Shown here piece after piece: positions 7,165 to 14,665 of a stretch of 56,637 bases of DNA (its first letter is position 1; the number at the start of each line of letters is the position of its first letter). Below the pieces are notes generated by a model. The model ran no database searches and was not told where the DNA came from. It saw only the letters and a list, made by a program, of their open reading frames with translations. The translations under genes were made by a program, and so were the position numbers. Source of the DNA: Desulfobacterales bacterium (lineage in GTDB: Bacteria; Desulfobacterota; Desulfobacteria; Desulfobacterales; JAAELO01); contig JAAELO010000512.1 in assembly GCA_024226555.1 (NCBI GenBank), positions 1 to 56,637 of the forward strand, written 5' to 3'.

Positions 7165-7451
7165 AAATACCTACAGCAGAAGAGCGAGAAGCTCTAGAAG
7201 AAATCAAGTCTAAAGCAATTCTTATAAAAGCATGGGGTAATTTCTACAAATGTGAGAATAACATCTTCTACTCCTTTGCGAAGTCAGAAATCACACCTCA
7301 CGCTTCGGGAACTTGGTTCAACTGCGGGGAAGAGGAAACTCGACAACTTCGTGAAGCAGTTCTTGCAGGAAATTTCGAAGTGAAGACTAAAATTCATAGA
7401 GGCGGAAGAGTATATAGACTTCCTAGCGAGTGGGTAGAGGAGAAAAAATGA
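7161..7451 (+). CDS. Hypothetical protein
   Basis: 96 residues. ATG 7161 has AGGAGGGC upstream and is preferred to GTG 7140. Charged N-terminal helix, then a beta-rich segment with scattered Cys. Ends in an ATGA overlap with the next gene. No known family. Confidence 0.7.
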   Translation: MKIPTAEEREALEEIKSKAILIKAWGNFYKCENNIFYSFAKSEITPHASGTWFNCGEEETRQLREAVLAGNFEVKTKIHRGGRVYRLPSEWVEEKK

Positions 7452-7789
7452 CTTTCTGCCCTAAATGTAAAAAGAGAGTAAAATCAATAAAAACTCGCTA
7501 CGGTGTAAGAAACCAGTGCTGTGATCTTTGGTCATGGGGAGAAAACGTACCGTTAGAAACTAAGTGGACACATCATGCAAGAAAATCAGCTCATGAAGAA
7601 TTTGATAAACTGTGGAAATCAAAGCTTATGAGTCGAAAAGAAGCTTATACATGGTTAGCTAAGAAACTAGATCTCTCGAAGAAAAAGTGTCATATTAAGC
7701 TTTTCAACGAATCTCAATGTTTTGATGTCGAGAGACTATCCATGAAAAAATTGAAAAGGTTGGAGGGAAAAGAAAATGGAAATAGCTAA
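7448..7789 (+). CDS. DUF3268-like zinc-finger-containing protein
   Basis: 113 residues. It opens with CPKC and has the features I associate with the DUF3268 phage family: 'AH..FD.LW', 'SRKEAYTWLAKKL', 'CHIKLFN' and a late Cys. Members are common in phage early regions and are of unknown function. ATG 7448 is chosen over GTG 7430 because of the GAGGAG site and the coupling overlap. Confidence 0.75.
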   Translation: MTFCPKCKKRVKSIKTRYGVRNQCCDLWSWGENVPLETKWTHHARKSAHEEFDKLWKSKLMSRKEAYTWLAKKLDLSKKKCHIKLFNESQCFDVERLSMKKLKRLEGKENGNS

Positions 7790-8189
7790 AGTTTGGTTCG
7801 ATGAAGTCAAGCAGTTGAAAATCGGGGAGGCAATCTTCCTCCGTGTAGCTAATAAAACCGAGCAAACGAATCTAGCAAGCGAGATGGAAAAAGAGCGAAA
7901 GGAATTCTCTTCTCTCGATCCAATTCATGCTAGTCAGCTCTTCGTAAACAAGGTTTTAAAAAATCTAAAGCAGTATGTAGTCATCGAAAGAAAGTATCGC
8001 TCTCCTTACACCGCTTTCCTCAAGGATACCGAAGGGAATCTCTCGAAGCTTACAATCGACCCTGAGAGAAAGAGACAACTTCGTCTTATGATAAAAGACA
8101 AGAAATCTCGGGAAGAGGTAGAAGATGCCTTGAACGGCTTAACCGATGAAGAAATAGAGGAGTTTTATCTAGATGAAAATAAAACATAA
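7776..8189 (+). CDS. Hypothetical protein
   Basis: 137 residues, charged, with an acidic helical C-terminus. GGTTGGAGGG lies upstream; it overlaps both neighbours by 14-17 bases, indicating tight coupling. No recognised motif. Confidence 0.72.
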   Translation: MEIAKVWFDEVKQLKIGEAIFLRVANKTEQTNLASEMEKERKEFSSLDPIHASQLFVNKVLKNLKQYVVIERKYRSPYTAFLKDTEGNLSKLTIDPERKRQLRLMIKDKKSREEVEDALNGLTDEEIEEFYLDENKT

Positions 8190-8709
8190 TTATATTGTAG
8201 AAAATGCGTTTATTCATGAAGGTCTTGAATGTACTATAATTTTTAGTTCTATGGGACATAGGTGCGGTTATGTAGGAGTTAAAAAAGATAGCCCACTTTT
8301 TAGAGTTAGTCAATTAGATGACCTTAAAAAGCCAGAGTTATTAAAAGAATTAAAACAAGCAGCAATAGGAAAGCGTGGAATGATACCTCTTTTTTGTTGG
8401 GATGGAAAGGAAACAACTCCATCAGTACTCTTTAATGTTCACGGAGGAATTACTTTTGCAGATGGTAATTCTTGCTATCCTATAACCAGACCTTACCCTC
8501 TTTGGTGGTTTGGTTTTGACTGTGCTCATTATGATGATGCTAAGGATTGGGATTTTGTAAAGGAAGTCTTCGATGAATCTCTATGGATGGATTCTTATGA
8601 AACAAGCAAAAAGTATTCTACAGGTGGGGTTATACGTACACTTGATTATGTAGAAAAGGAGTGTCAAAGTCTTGCAGAACAGATTCGTTGTGTTGAGTCT
8701 ACTTATTAA
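8173..8709 (+). CDS. Conserved phage protein of unknown function
   Basis: 178 residues. The combination 'MGHRCGYVGV', 'VHGGITF' and 'WWFGFDCAHYDDAKD' is one I recognise from a protein family found in many tailed phages without a known role. The conserved His, Asp and Cys could be catalytic or metal-binding, which is inference. The start lies inside the previous gene. Confidence 0.75.
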   Translation: MKIKHNYIVENAFIHEGLECTIIFSSMGHRCGYVGVKKDSPLFRVSQLDDLKKPELLKELKQAAIGKRGMIPLFCWDGKETTPSVLFNVHGGITFADGNSCYPITRPYPLWWFGFDCAHYDDAKDWDFVKEVFDESLWMDSYETSKKYSTGGVIRTLDYVEKECQSLAEQIRCVESTY

Positions 8710-8721
8710 AGGAGAAATAAA

Positions 8722-9147
8722 ATGTTAAAAGATTATATATACCAACAGAAAAGAAAAGCACGAGATGGATATAGAGGTAAAGTTAGAGAAATTGAAAATA
8801 ATAAAAAGAAACTTTTACAAAGAAGATTACTAGTAATAAAGCTACAGAAGACTTTTAAAAACTGTCCTGTATTAGATAATTATAGTCGTATAACTTTACA
8901 TTTAACTAAAGAATATAATGTAGCTAAAGACTTTGCTTTATTTTTAGAGCAAGAAGAAAGATTTTTAACTATAGTAGGAGGTTCTAAAGAGTATACAGTT
9001 AATCATTATCAAAATACATCTTTAGATCATACATGGAAAGACCTTACTATAGATGTATATTACGGTGAAGGTAAATGCGAGAGAGTGTTAATAGGCTCTA
9101 ATTCTAAAGTAGTTAATACTCCAATTTATGAAGTTAAGTGTTTATAA
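8722..9147 (+). CDS. Hypothetical protein
   Basis: 141 residues with a basic coiled N-terminal half (Lys/Arg-rich to about residue 45) and a beta-rich C-terminal half. AAAGGAG before ATG. Last gene before the second strong promoter. No family recognised. Confidence 0.72.
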   Translation: MLKDYIYQQKRKARDGYRGKVREIENNKKKLLQRRLLVIKLQKTFKNCPVLDNYSRITLHLTKEYNVAKDFALFLEQEERFLTIVGGSKEYTVNHYQNTSLDHTWKDLTIDVYYGEGKCERVLIGSNSKVVNTPIYEVKCL

Positions 9148-9174
9148 ATAATTTCCAAAACTATGAAATAACTG

Positions 9175-9203
9175 TTGACAACTATATAAAATCATGATAT
9201 TAT
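9175..9203 (+). promoter_or_regulatory. Strong sigma-70 promoter of the ribbon-helix-helix gene
   Basis: TTGACA (9175-9180), a 17-bp spacer and TATTAT (9198-9203). It resembles the 6162 promoter well beyond the two boxes: both share ATAACT-N-TTGACA-N-CT-N-TATAAAA and a similar sequence through the -10. Shared flanks suggest a shared regulator. Confidence 0.83.
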
Positions 9204-9238
9204 TAAACAATTAAAAAATGATTCCATGGAGTTAGACT

Positions 9239-9394
9239 ATGAGATACGCACAGGTTAGATTTACAGATGAAGAGTTTATAAAGTTGAAAAAGGCAGCATT
9301 AGACGATGAATTAACTTTTGAAGAGTTTTTAAAGTCTGCAATTATAGAATCATGTTCAGATTTAGATATTTTTGAGGAAATTAAAGATGAATAA
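9239..9394 (+). CDS. Ribbon-helix-helix (Arc/CopG-type) DNA-binding protein
   Basis: 51 residues. The layout 'AQVRFTDEEFIKLKKAA' followed by 'TFEEFLKSAI' matches the beta-strand, helix, turn, helix pattern of MetJ/Arc/CopG repressors, which bind DNA as dimers. The start is fixed by TGGAG at 9227-9231 and by the promoter upstream. As a gene behind one of the two sister promoters it is a natural candidate for their autoregulator; that link is inference. Confidence 0.65.
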   Translation: MRYAQVRFTDEEFIKLKKAALDDELTFEEFLKSAIIESCSDLDIFEEIKDE

Positions 9395-9414
9395 AACCTA
9401 GTTCAACTTGTATC

Positions 9415-9459
9415 AGGGAACAACTCCCTAATACTTTAAATTAGCAGAAATTATTCTGC
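9415..9459 (+). promoter_or_regulatory. Two leader hairpins
   Basis: AGGGA (9415-9419) pairs with TCCCT (9425-9429), and GCAGAA (9444-9449) pairs with TTCTGC (9454-9459) around a four-base loop. No T-run follows. They lie just before the AAAGGAGG site of the next gene and may tune its expression. Confidence 0.4.
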
Positions 9460-9478
9460 AATAAAGGAGGTAGTAAGA

Positions 9479-9892
9479 ATGGCGAAAAAAGATGAAGGAC
9501 AGGCGGTAGAAGAAACACCAGTAAAGAAAACTCGTAAGAGAAAATTAACAAAAACTATAGATGGTAATGTTTTAACTATTGCGGAAGCAACAACTGGTAC
9601 AGAAATGAAATTTGATTTCAGTGATCTTCCAGACGAAATCCAGGCTTTATTCGGACCCTTTGGAATGTCTCAGAAACTCGGCGACAGTGCGGCAGGTAAA
9701 ACCGGCGAAGAAGCTATTGCTTCGATTCAAAAAGTATGGGAAGGCTTGATGGCAGGTAATTGGACAGTTCGTGCACCGGCTGCTGAAAAAATTACTAAGA
9801 AATCTGTACTTAGTAAATTTGATGAAATGCCAGAAGGTGAAGAGAAAGAAATCACTGCCAAGCTTCTTAAAAACCTTGGTATTCTTGCTTAA
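9479..9892 (+). CDS. Hypothetical protein, paralogue of the 55644 gene product
   Basis: 137 residues. After a Lys-rich N-terminus, residues about 46-100 align with the protein at 55644-56114: 'FGMSQKLGDSAAGKTGEEA', an aromatic-rich helix and 'GNWTVRAPAA' match 'YGIKQKLADTGSATKDAEE' and 'GKFRVPRANA'. Strong AAAGGAGG site and an efficient terminator after the stop suggest high expression. Function unknown; the C-terminal helix may be an oligomerisation or DNA-binding part (inference). Confidence 0.8.
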   Translation: MAKKDEGQAVEETPVKKTRKRKLTKTIDGNVLTIAEATTGTEMKFDFSDLPDEIQALFGPFGMSQKLGDSAAGKTGEEAIASIQKVWEGLMAGNWTVRAPAAEKITKKSVLSKFDEMPEGEEKEITAKLLKNLGILA

Positions 9893-9912
9893 ATCTTAAA
9901 CCTTTAGCGATT

Positions 9913-9954
9913 TACAGGGAGGGTGTTATATGGATTTGCCCCTCCCTGTATTTT
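9913..9954 (+). terminator. Intrinsic terminator
   Basis: TACAGGGAGGG (9913-9923) is perfectly complementary to CCCTCCCTGTA (9940-9950), followed by TTTT. An 11-bp G+C-rich stem with T-run; the 16-nt loop is rather large. It ends transcription of the 9479 gene. Confidence 0.8.
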
Positions 9955-9962
9955 AAAAAGAA

Positions 9963-10085
9963 AGGAATGCACCGGCAGGCTCCGAAAGGGTAACACGCAT
10001 AGTTCTACTAGAGCTTACGCCAGCCTGTCAAGTGAATGTTTACACTTAGAGCTACTGGACGCAGATAGCTATCGGTCATATTCCT
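9963..10085 (+). ncRNA. Candidate multibranched structured RNA
   Basis: The ends pair: AGGAAT (9963-9968) with ATTCCT (10080-10085), then ACCG (9971-9974) with CGGT (10073-10076). Three arms fit inside: CAGGCT/AGCCTG (9976-9981, 10022-10027) with nested hairpins including AGTTC/GAGCT; AAGTG/CACTT (10030-10034, 10043-10047); and AGCTA/TAGCT (10050-10054, 10066-10070). This is a cloverleaf-like junction richer in G+C than its surroundings, with no convincing ORF. It sits between a terminator and the next gene, so it is either a separate RNA or a 5' leader. It matches no class I know. Confidence 0.55.
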
Positions 10086-10119
10086 GTATAGCCAGGACTT
10101 TAATAAGAAAGGAGAAGGA

Positions 10120-10368
10120 ATGCCTAAAAGAAAGTATAAAAGTAATTTACTAAACATTCTCACAATGATGCACCAACTTAATGCTAAGTACCCTTCTTTT
10201 GAAATTAAAGTAAACAAAGGATATAAATTTAATTCCAGTATGAAAAAGATTGAAAACTTATATTCATTAGATTTTTATCCTTTATCTTCAAACAGTAAAG
10301 GAGAACTTCGTAGAAAGAATATGTCTTATGTAGAACTTAGATTACAAGTATCAGATCTTTTACAGTAA
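10120..10368 (+). CDS. Hypothetical protein
   Basis: 82 basic residues, AAAGGAGAAGG before ATG. Its start lies 35 bases after the candidate RNA, so it may be controlled by it. No motif recognised. Confidence 0.68.
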   Translation: MPKRKYKSNLLNILTMMHQLNAKYPSFEIKVNKGYKFNSSMKKIENLYSLDFYPLSSNSKGELRRKNMSYVELRLQVSDLLQ

Positions 10369-10420
10369 GGTCTAAAAACAACCTCAAAACCTTTAAGAAA
10401 TAAAGGGAAAGAGATACAAA

Positions 10421-11362
10421 ATGACAGAAAATCAAATCGTACTCGATAACTCCGGCAGATCAACCTTCTGCCAATGCAAGCAAAAATACTTCCTACAAAA
10501 TATCAACGGCTGGCAGAGCAACTACGGCTCAACTGCGCTTCGTTATGGCTCTTGCTGGCACGCTATTCAAGAAGGATATTACACTTGGATAATGAAAAAT
10601 GGCTGGCCTCAAACTCCTGAAGACACTATGACAGCCATCACAGACGGTTTAAAAATGGGCAAAGAATCCTATGATAAAGACTCTGAGAAAAAAGAATACT
10701 ACGATGACTATAAAAACTTCAATACCGCAGTAGAAGGCTTCGCTGCATATATTGATTACTTCGCGACAGATAAAGACTTCGTAGAAATTATCTCTACGGA
10801 GCAGAAATTCTCCTGCCCGATGGAACCAGAAAACGCCCTCGAAGAAAAAATTCTTTCTAAACTCCCACCACTTATCTTCACTGGTAAACTCGATCTTGGA
10901 ATAAAAATGGATGGAATTAACTGGATAAACGACTTCAAAACTACCGGTTGGTATCTAGATAAAGTAATCCAACAAGCAAATCGTTCTGCCCAATTCCTTG
11001 GGTATTCCTATGCAGGTAAAAAAGTCCTAGACTTCGAAGCCCAGGGATGCCTTGGAAATTTCGCTTATGTAGGTTCAACAAAGTCTAAAGTAACAGGACT
11101 TTATGGAAAAAATCGCTTTCAATTTCGCAGAGTCCCTCAAGTCTATAACGAAGGAGATCTTCAAGCGTGGAAGCTCAGTTTCATTGACACCGCTAGGGAG
11201 ATTCACTTTGCAAAACAAGAAAATCTATTCCCCGAGTCTTTCGATAATTGCTACCAATACGGTGCTTGCTCTTATCTCAAACTCTGTCAACAACACGTAC
11301 CTTATGAAGAATTAAACACAGATGGATTCCATGTAGAATTTTGGAATGTACTGGATGAATAA
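10421..11362 (+). CDS. PD-(D/E)XK nuclease of the RecB/Cas4 type with probable Fe-S cluster
   Basis: 313 residues. Nuclease core: His47, Asp158 in 'FTGKLDLG', and Asp171-x-Lys173 in 'NDFKTTG', followed by 'QFLGYSYA'. Cys17 near the N-terminus and Cys277, Cys283 and Cys289 near the C-terminus have the layout of the 4Fe-4S site of AddB and Cas4 exonucleases. It probably resects DNA ends in recombination or replication. Located two genes upstream of several small ORFs and the Sak4-like ATPase, it fits a phage recombination module. Confidence 0.85.
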   Translation: MTENQIVLDNSGRSTFCQCKQKYFLQNINGWQSNYGSTALRYGSCWHAIQEGYYTWIMKNGWPQTPEDTMTAITDGLKMGKESYDKDSEKKEYYDDYKNFNTAVEGFAAYIDYFATDKDFVEIISTEQKFSCPMEPENALEEKILSKLPPLIFTGKLDLGIKMDGINWINDFKTTGWYLDKVIQQANRSAQFLGYSYAGKKVLDFEAQGCLGNFAYVGSTKSKVTGLYGKNRFQFRRVPQVYNEGDLQAWKLSFIDTAREIHFAKQENLFPESFDNCYQYGACSYLKLCQQHVPYEELNTDGFHVEFWNVLDE

Positions 11363-11374
11363 AGGAGATTTGAA

Positions 11375-11536
11375 ATGACAGAAAACGAAAAATATATTAA
11401 AGAAATTATGCAAATGACTATACATGAATTACTTGATGCTGTAATGGAAAGTCCTGAATATTTAACTGATTCTTATTATAGCGTTTTTGGTACAGCAATG
11501 ACTGAGAGGTATGGAGAGTTGAGAAAGGAGAAATAA
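11375..11536 (+). CDS. Small acidic hypothetical protein
   Basis: 53 residues, acidic and helical. AAAGGAG lies upstream. No family recognised. Confidence 0.6.
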   Translation: MTENEKYIKEIMQMTIHELLDAVMESPEYLTDSYYSVFGTAMTERYGELRKEK

Positions 11537-11537
11537 A

Positions 11538-11690
11538 GTGAAAAGTAATATTAAAGATAAATTAGACAATTTAGGAAATCTTCTTATAGTATTACAAGAA
11601 CAATCTTTAATTACAGAAAATGAAAGAGCTGATTACGAAGACATTTTTGATGATATTATAATTTTTATAGGTAAAATGAATGGAGAATAA
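11538..11690 (+). CDS. Small acidic hypothetical protein, GTG start
   Basis: 50 residues, acidic, with an amphipathic helical pattern. GAAAGGAG lies before GTG 11538, which begins two bases after the previous stop. No motif. Confidence 0.6.
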   Translation: MKSNIKDKLDNLGNLLIVLQEQSLITENERADYEDIFDDIIIFIGKMNGE

Positions 11691-11691
11691 A

Positions 11692-11877
11692 ATGAAATTT
11701 GGCGAGAGTGCATCGAGGAGTTATTTTAGTAGCAATATACCCTCCTCTCTGGAACAAATACTGAGCGTTAGTGTAGGCGTACGATGTACTACAGTGTTTG
11801 GCTGTCAGATACAGGGTAAAGGTATATGGAATAATAGTGACCTGGACACTCTTGCCATTGGTTTTAAGAAAGACTAA
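11692..11877 (+). CDS. Hypothetical protein
   Basis: 61 residues, Ser-rich and of unusual composition for this operon. GGAG lies six bases before ATG 11692. The reading frame fills a gap between coupled genes, but the protein lacks recognisable features. A noncoding role for this stretch cannot be excluded. Confidence 0.45.
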   Translation: MKFGESASRSYFSSNIPSSLEQILSVSVGVRCTTVFGCQIQGKGIWNNSDLDTLAIGFKKD

Positions 11878-11878
11878 A

Positions 11879-12115
11879 ATGAATAGAAAACTTTTAAACA
11901 GAGAGGAAGTAGAGAGAAAGCTTGCTGAAATAACCAACAAAGAAGATTATGAAAAGTTAGTCGAAGAGCAAGCACAATGTTTAGCTAATTGGATAGACAA
12001 CGAGTTAATAGAATATTACAAGAAACGTCAATTTTTGACCAATGGAGATAATATGTATTATTTTTATGCTTTTACTTTAGGGTTTGGTTTAGTACTTTAT
12101 TATTTTTTATGGTAA
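11879..12115 (+). CDS. Hypothetical protein with C-terminal membrane segment
   Basis: 78 residues: a charged helical N-terminal part and a hydrophobic aromatic end. An internal ATG preceded by GGAG could start a separate 20-residue membrane peptide at about 12053. The palindrome at 12027-12039 lies within the coding region. Start at ATG 11879. Confidence 0.6.
   Translation: MNRKLLNREEVERKLAEITNKEDYEKLVEEQAQCLANWIDNELIEYYKKRQFLTNGDNMYYFYAFTLGFGLVLYYFLW
12027..12039. repeat. Dispersed palindrome GTCAA-TTT-TTGAC
   Basis: Perfect arms, preceded by AAGAAAC on the + strand and followed by C. Inside a small coding region. Confidence 0.75.
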
Positions 12116-12145
12116 ATTCATAAATAAAAAGGAGGAAAATTAAAA

Positions 12146-12889
12146 ATGCCTAGTGCAAAAGATGTAACAGTAAATTCTGAGTATCTAAAAGTAATGTCCG
12201 TAGGGGAATCCGGCTCGGGGAAATCCGTATTCGCAGCAAGCTTCCCAACTCCAGGATTTGTATTCGACTTTGGAGGAGAAATCCTTTCCTACAAAGGTTT
12301 AGATTTCGACTACGAACAGTACGATGTAAGCCCTCAAGGTTGGGCTAAATTTGAAAAGGAATTTATTCAAGTTAAAAAGGATGTAGCAGAAGGGAAGTAT
12401 ATAACTGTAGTAGTTGATAATCTTTCTGCAATGACTGATCTTTGTATGGAGAAAGCTTTACAACTCGATCCAAAGCGAAGTGCTACAAACGGGCCTCTTT
12501 GGAACGTCCACTACGGAATGGTGAAGAATCTTATTGAGGGAAAAATCAGACAACTACTAAACCTCAAGTGTAACCTGATTTTCATAGCACACCTCAATAC
12601 AAAGTATGACGACAACGGAGCAGTAATTGGTGTCGAGCCAAGTCTAACCGGACAACTCTCTGTAGACGTACCTTCATACTTCGACGAGGTTTACTACCAC
12701 GCAACAAGAAAAGAAGGCGGCGAAACAAAATGGTATATTCAAACTGTACCACTTGGCAGAAACAGAGGAAGGTCTAGAGCAAGCGGAAAGGAGAGACTCT
12801 TGCCAGACATGATAGAAAATGATTATAACGAAGTAACTGCTTATCTCACAGGAGATAAAGTAAAGCCAAAACCAACAATTAGGAGATAA
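12146..12889 (+). CDS. Sak4-like / AAA_24 phage ATPase
   Basis: 247 residues. Walker A 'GESGSGKS' at residues 20-27, Walker B 'TVVVDN' with Asp91, and a later 'LIFIAHL' strand typical of RecA-fold proteins. It resembles the phage nucleotide-binding family that includes Sak4 single-strand-annealing proteins, thought to pair single-stranded DNA with help from an ssDNA-binding protein. The next gene is a plausible partner. AAAGGAGG precedes the ATG. Confidence 0.82.
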   Translation: MPSAKDVTVNSEYLKVMSVGESGSGKSVFAASFPTPGFVFDFGGEILSYKGLDFDYEQYDVSPQGWAKFEKEFIQVKKDVAEGKYITVVVDNLSAMTDLCMEKALQLDPKRSATNGPLWNVHYGMVKNLIEGKIRQLLNLKCNLIFIAHLNTKYDDNGAVIGVEPSLTGQLSVDVPSYFDEVYYHATRKEGGETKWYIQTVPLGRNRGRSRASGKERLLPDMIENDYNEVTAYLTGDKVKPKPTIRR

Positions 12890-12894
12890 CTAAA

Positions 12895-13431
12895 ATGGCA
12901 AAAAAAGAGACTACAACTACAGACGAAAACGAAAACTACGCAGACGAAGCAGAACAATCTGGAGACGAAGTATTAGCTGGAATGGATTTCAACGTAGATG
13001 ATGAGTACAAACCAGATCCGCTGATTCCAAAAGGTAACTACCACGGGAATGTTACTAATGTTTCAGTAAACGCTGCACAGAAATGTATTATCTGGGACAT
13101 CTGTCTTCACGACAACGGCGGAGTTATGAACGATGATGAGACACCTATTGACGGAGCTCATGTATGGTTCAGAAACTGGCTTCCAAGAGCAGGCGATGAA
13201 AATACTCTGACAAAATCAGGAAAGCATAGCAAGCGCCAGAGTAAGATCAACATGCTTAATGATTTTTCTAAAGAGCTTGACATTGATATGTCTACACCGC
13301 AGAAAATTGCTGAAAGTATTCAAGATGCTGTTTGGATTGGACTTGAAGTTAGTGCTGAAGTAGATATTGATGAGTATCAAGGGAAGTTCAGGAACGTAGC
13401 GAATAGACTTAGAAAATCTACATCGTTCTAA
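12895..13431 (+). CDS. Probable ssDNA-binding (DUF669-like) protein
   Basis: 178 residues. An acidic N-terminal tail, then a beta-rich core ('GNYHGNVTNVSV', 'WIGLEVSAEVDI') and a basic end. Composition and position directly after a Sak4-like ATPase fit the DUF669/phage SSB-like group. I see no unmistakable motif, so the name rests on layout and context. Confidence 0.6.
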   Translation: MAKKETTTTDENENYADEAEQSGDEVLAGMDFNVDDEYKPDPLIPKGNYHGNVTNVSVNAAQKCIIWDICLHDNGGVMNDDETPIDGAHVWFRNWLPRAGDENTLTKSGKHSKRQSKINMLNDFSKELDIDMSTPQKIAESIQDAVWIGLEVSAEVDIDEYQGKFRNVANRLRKSTSF

Positions 13432-13444
13432 GACTTTAAACTTT

Positions 13445-13608
13445 AGGGTGGTGGCGGAATAGGTAGACGCAAGCGCGAGCAAGAAAGATTAAAACCCACG
13501 CAGCTGGTGTAAAAGAACTTGCCTTAGCACAGACCACATCATGCAGGGTGACTATTCAGGTAATGAAAGCACGAAAGTGTCCCACCTGACAAATCCCTGC
13601 CCACCCTA
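13445..13608 (+). ncRNA. tRNA-Leu-like RNA with an enlarged body
   Basis: Acceptor stem AGGGTGG (13445-13451) pairs perfectly with CCACCCT (13601-13607), followed by A. TG plus a D-arm (GCG...CGC, 13454-13470) matches bacterial tRNA-Leu in sequence. CAGGG/CCCTG (13544-13548, 13595-13599) forms a T-stem ending CAAAT, but its loop holds an extra hairpin: TCAGGT/ACCTGA enclosing GCAC-GAAA-GTGT. About 73 bases replace a normal anticodon and variable arm, including a GCAAG/CTTGC pairing. It could be an interrupted tRNA or a tRNA mimic. No CCA is encoded. Confidence 0.65.
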
Positions 13609-13674
13609 ATTTTAAAAAAGAAAACAAAGAAAAGATTAATACAATTAAACTAAATTAAAAAAGGAGAAAGAAAA

Positions 13675-14595
13675 ATGAAAAAGTTATTTATACTAATCGG
13701 AGTTATATTTTTTATACTAACCGCTAATTCATACGCGCTCTTTGGTGGCGGAGGAAGCACAAACAAAAACACAAATATTAATACAAACGGTAACAGCAAC
13801 ATCAATAATATTTGTGTCAAACCTATTCAAAACAATACTCAACTGCAAGCACAACGACAGACACAACTTGCTATATCAAAAGCCGATGCTAAAGCTTGTG
13901 CAAGCGCTTGGTCAAAGAGTCAATCAGATTCTAAATCTAAATCTAAATCAGACTTAACTTTTACTCAAACTATTAAAAACGAAAGAGACTATGTAAATCC
14001 TGCTGACATTAAACTCGCAACAAGTGCTACAGGCTTTGCTGAAAGAGAAAGTGAAAAAGGTAGAAAATTTGTATCTAACGAAGAGCAATTTATGTTTGGA
14101 AGCTATCGTTCTGTTGAGGTTGCAACTAGAATGAATAAAAATCTCAGCCAATGGGTACAGACAGTAAAGTCTTCTACTCTAATTATGCCAGAAGTAGAAA
14201 TTGGAGATCATGAAGCAACAGATGGAATGTATGTATTTTCTACTAAAGAAGAATTTGTAGCTTTCTTAAAGCTTAACAGTGTTGAATTAAAAGACGTTAT
14301 AAAAATAGGTATGTCTTTTGGAAATACAACTTCAAAACGTGGTAATTCCGTAATGCTTACAAACCAAGCTATTATTAAAGGCTCTAACCTTGGAGCCAAT
14401 ATTCTACTCGACTTTGATGTAGATACAGAAAGCGAATTTAAACATCGCAATGCTGGTGGCGGGGCAGGAGCTGCAGATGCAACAAATAAACCTGATACAG
14501 TGTTGACAAGTATTTTAAGTTTCGTATTTGGAAGTCAAAGATATGATGAAAATCCTTACAGAATTGGACATCTTGTAAGAATAAAGTTACCATAA
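13675..14595 (+). CDS. Exported protein with signal peptide
   Basis: 306 residues. A Lys start, a hydrophobic core to about residue 18 and 'NSYA' before the mature chain form a clean signal peptide (cleavage near residue 22). The mature part begins with Gly and Asn/Thr repeats, then a Gln- and Ser/Lys-rich stretch, then a mixed domain of about 200 residues. It is probably periplasmic or on the cell surface. It could act in superinfection exclusion or be host-derived (inference). It begins 66 bases after the tRNA-like RNA. Confidence 0.8.
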   Translation: MKKLFILIGVIFFILTANSYALFGGGGSTNKNTNINTNGNSNINNICVKPIQNNTQLQAQRQTQLAISKADAKACASAWSKSQSDSKSKSKSDLTFTQTIKNERDYVNPADIKLATSATGFAERESEKGRKFVSNEEQFMFGSYRSVEVATRMNKNLSQWVQTVKSSTLIMPEVEIGDHEATDGMYVFSTKEEFVAFLKLNSVELKDVIKIGMSFGNTTSKRGNSVMLTNQAIIKGSNLGANILLDFDVDTESEFKHRNAGGGAGAADATNKPDTVLTSILSFVFGSQRYDENPYRIGHLVRIKLP

Positions 14596-14599
14596 ATTT

Positions 14600-14654
14600 A
14601 TAAATTCTTACACTCTGCCTTTAACTTCGGTTAAGGGTAGGAGTAATAATTTAT
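14600..14654 (+). promoter_or_regulatory. Long UUCG-capped hairpin
   Basis: ATAAATTCTTAC (14600-14611) pairs with GTAATAATTTAT (14643-14654) with one mismatch, and CTGCCTTTAAC (14615-14625) pairs with GTTAAGGGTAG (14630-14640) across a TTCG tetraloop. No T-run follows, and the AGGAGG site of the next gene begins right after. Likely an mRNA stability or processing element rather than a terminator. Confidence 0.65.
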
Positions 14655-14665
14655 AGGAGGAAAGA

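Noticed and set aside
9923-10217. Reading frames on both strands over the multibranched RNA
   Set aside because: No ribosome sites, and unlikely compositions; the pairing pattern explains the sequence better.
10556-10562. TGGCACG, the -24 half of a sigma-54 promoter
   Set aside because: No TTGC at the required spacing and it lies inside the nuclease gene.
13445-13608. Calling the RNA a normal tRNA-Leu or a tmRNA
   Set aside because: Too long and without a standard anticodon arm for a tRNA; the 5' end and T-loop do not match tmRNA, and no typical tag sequence with an early stop is present.
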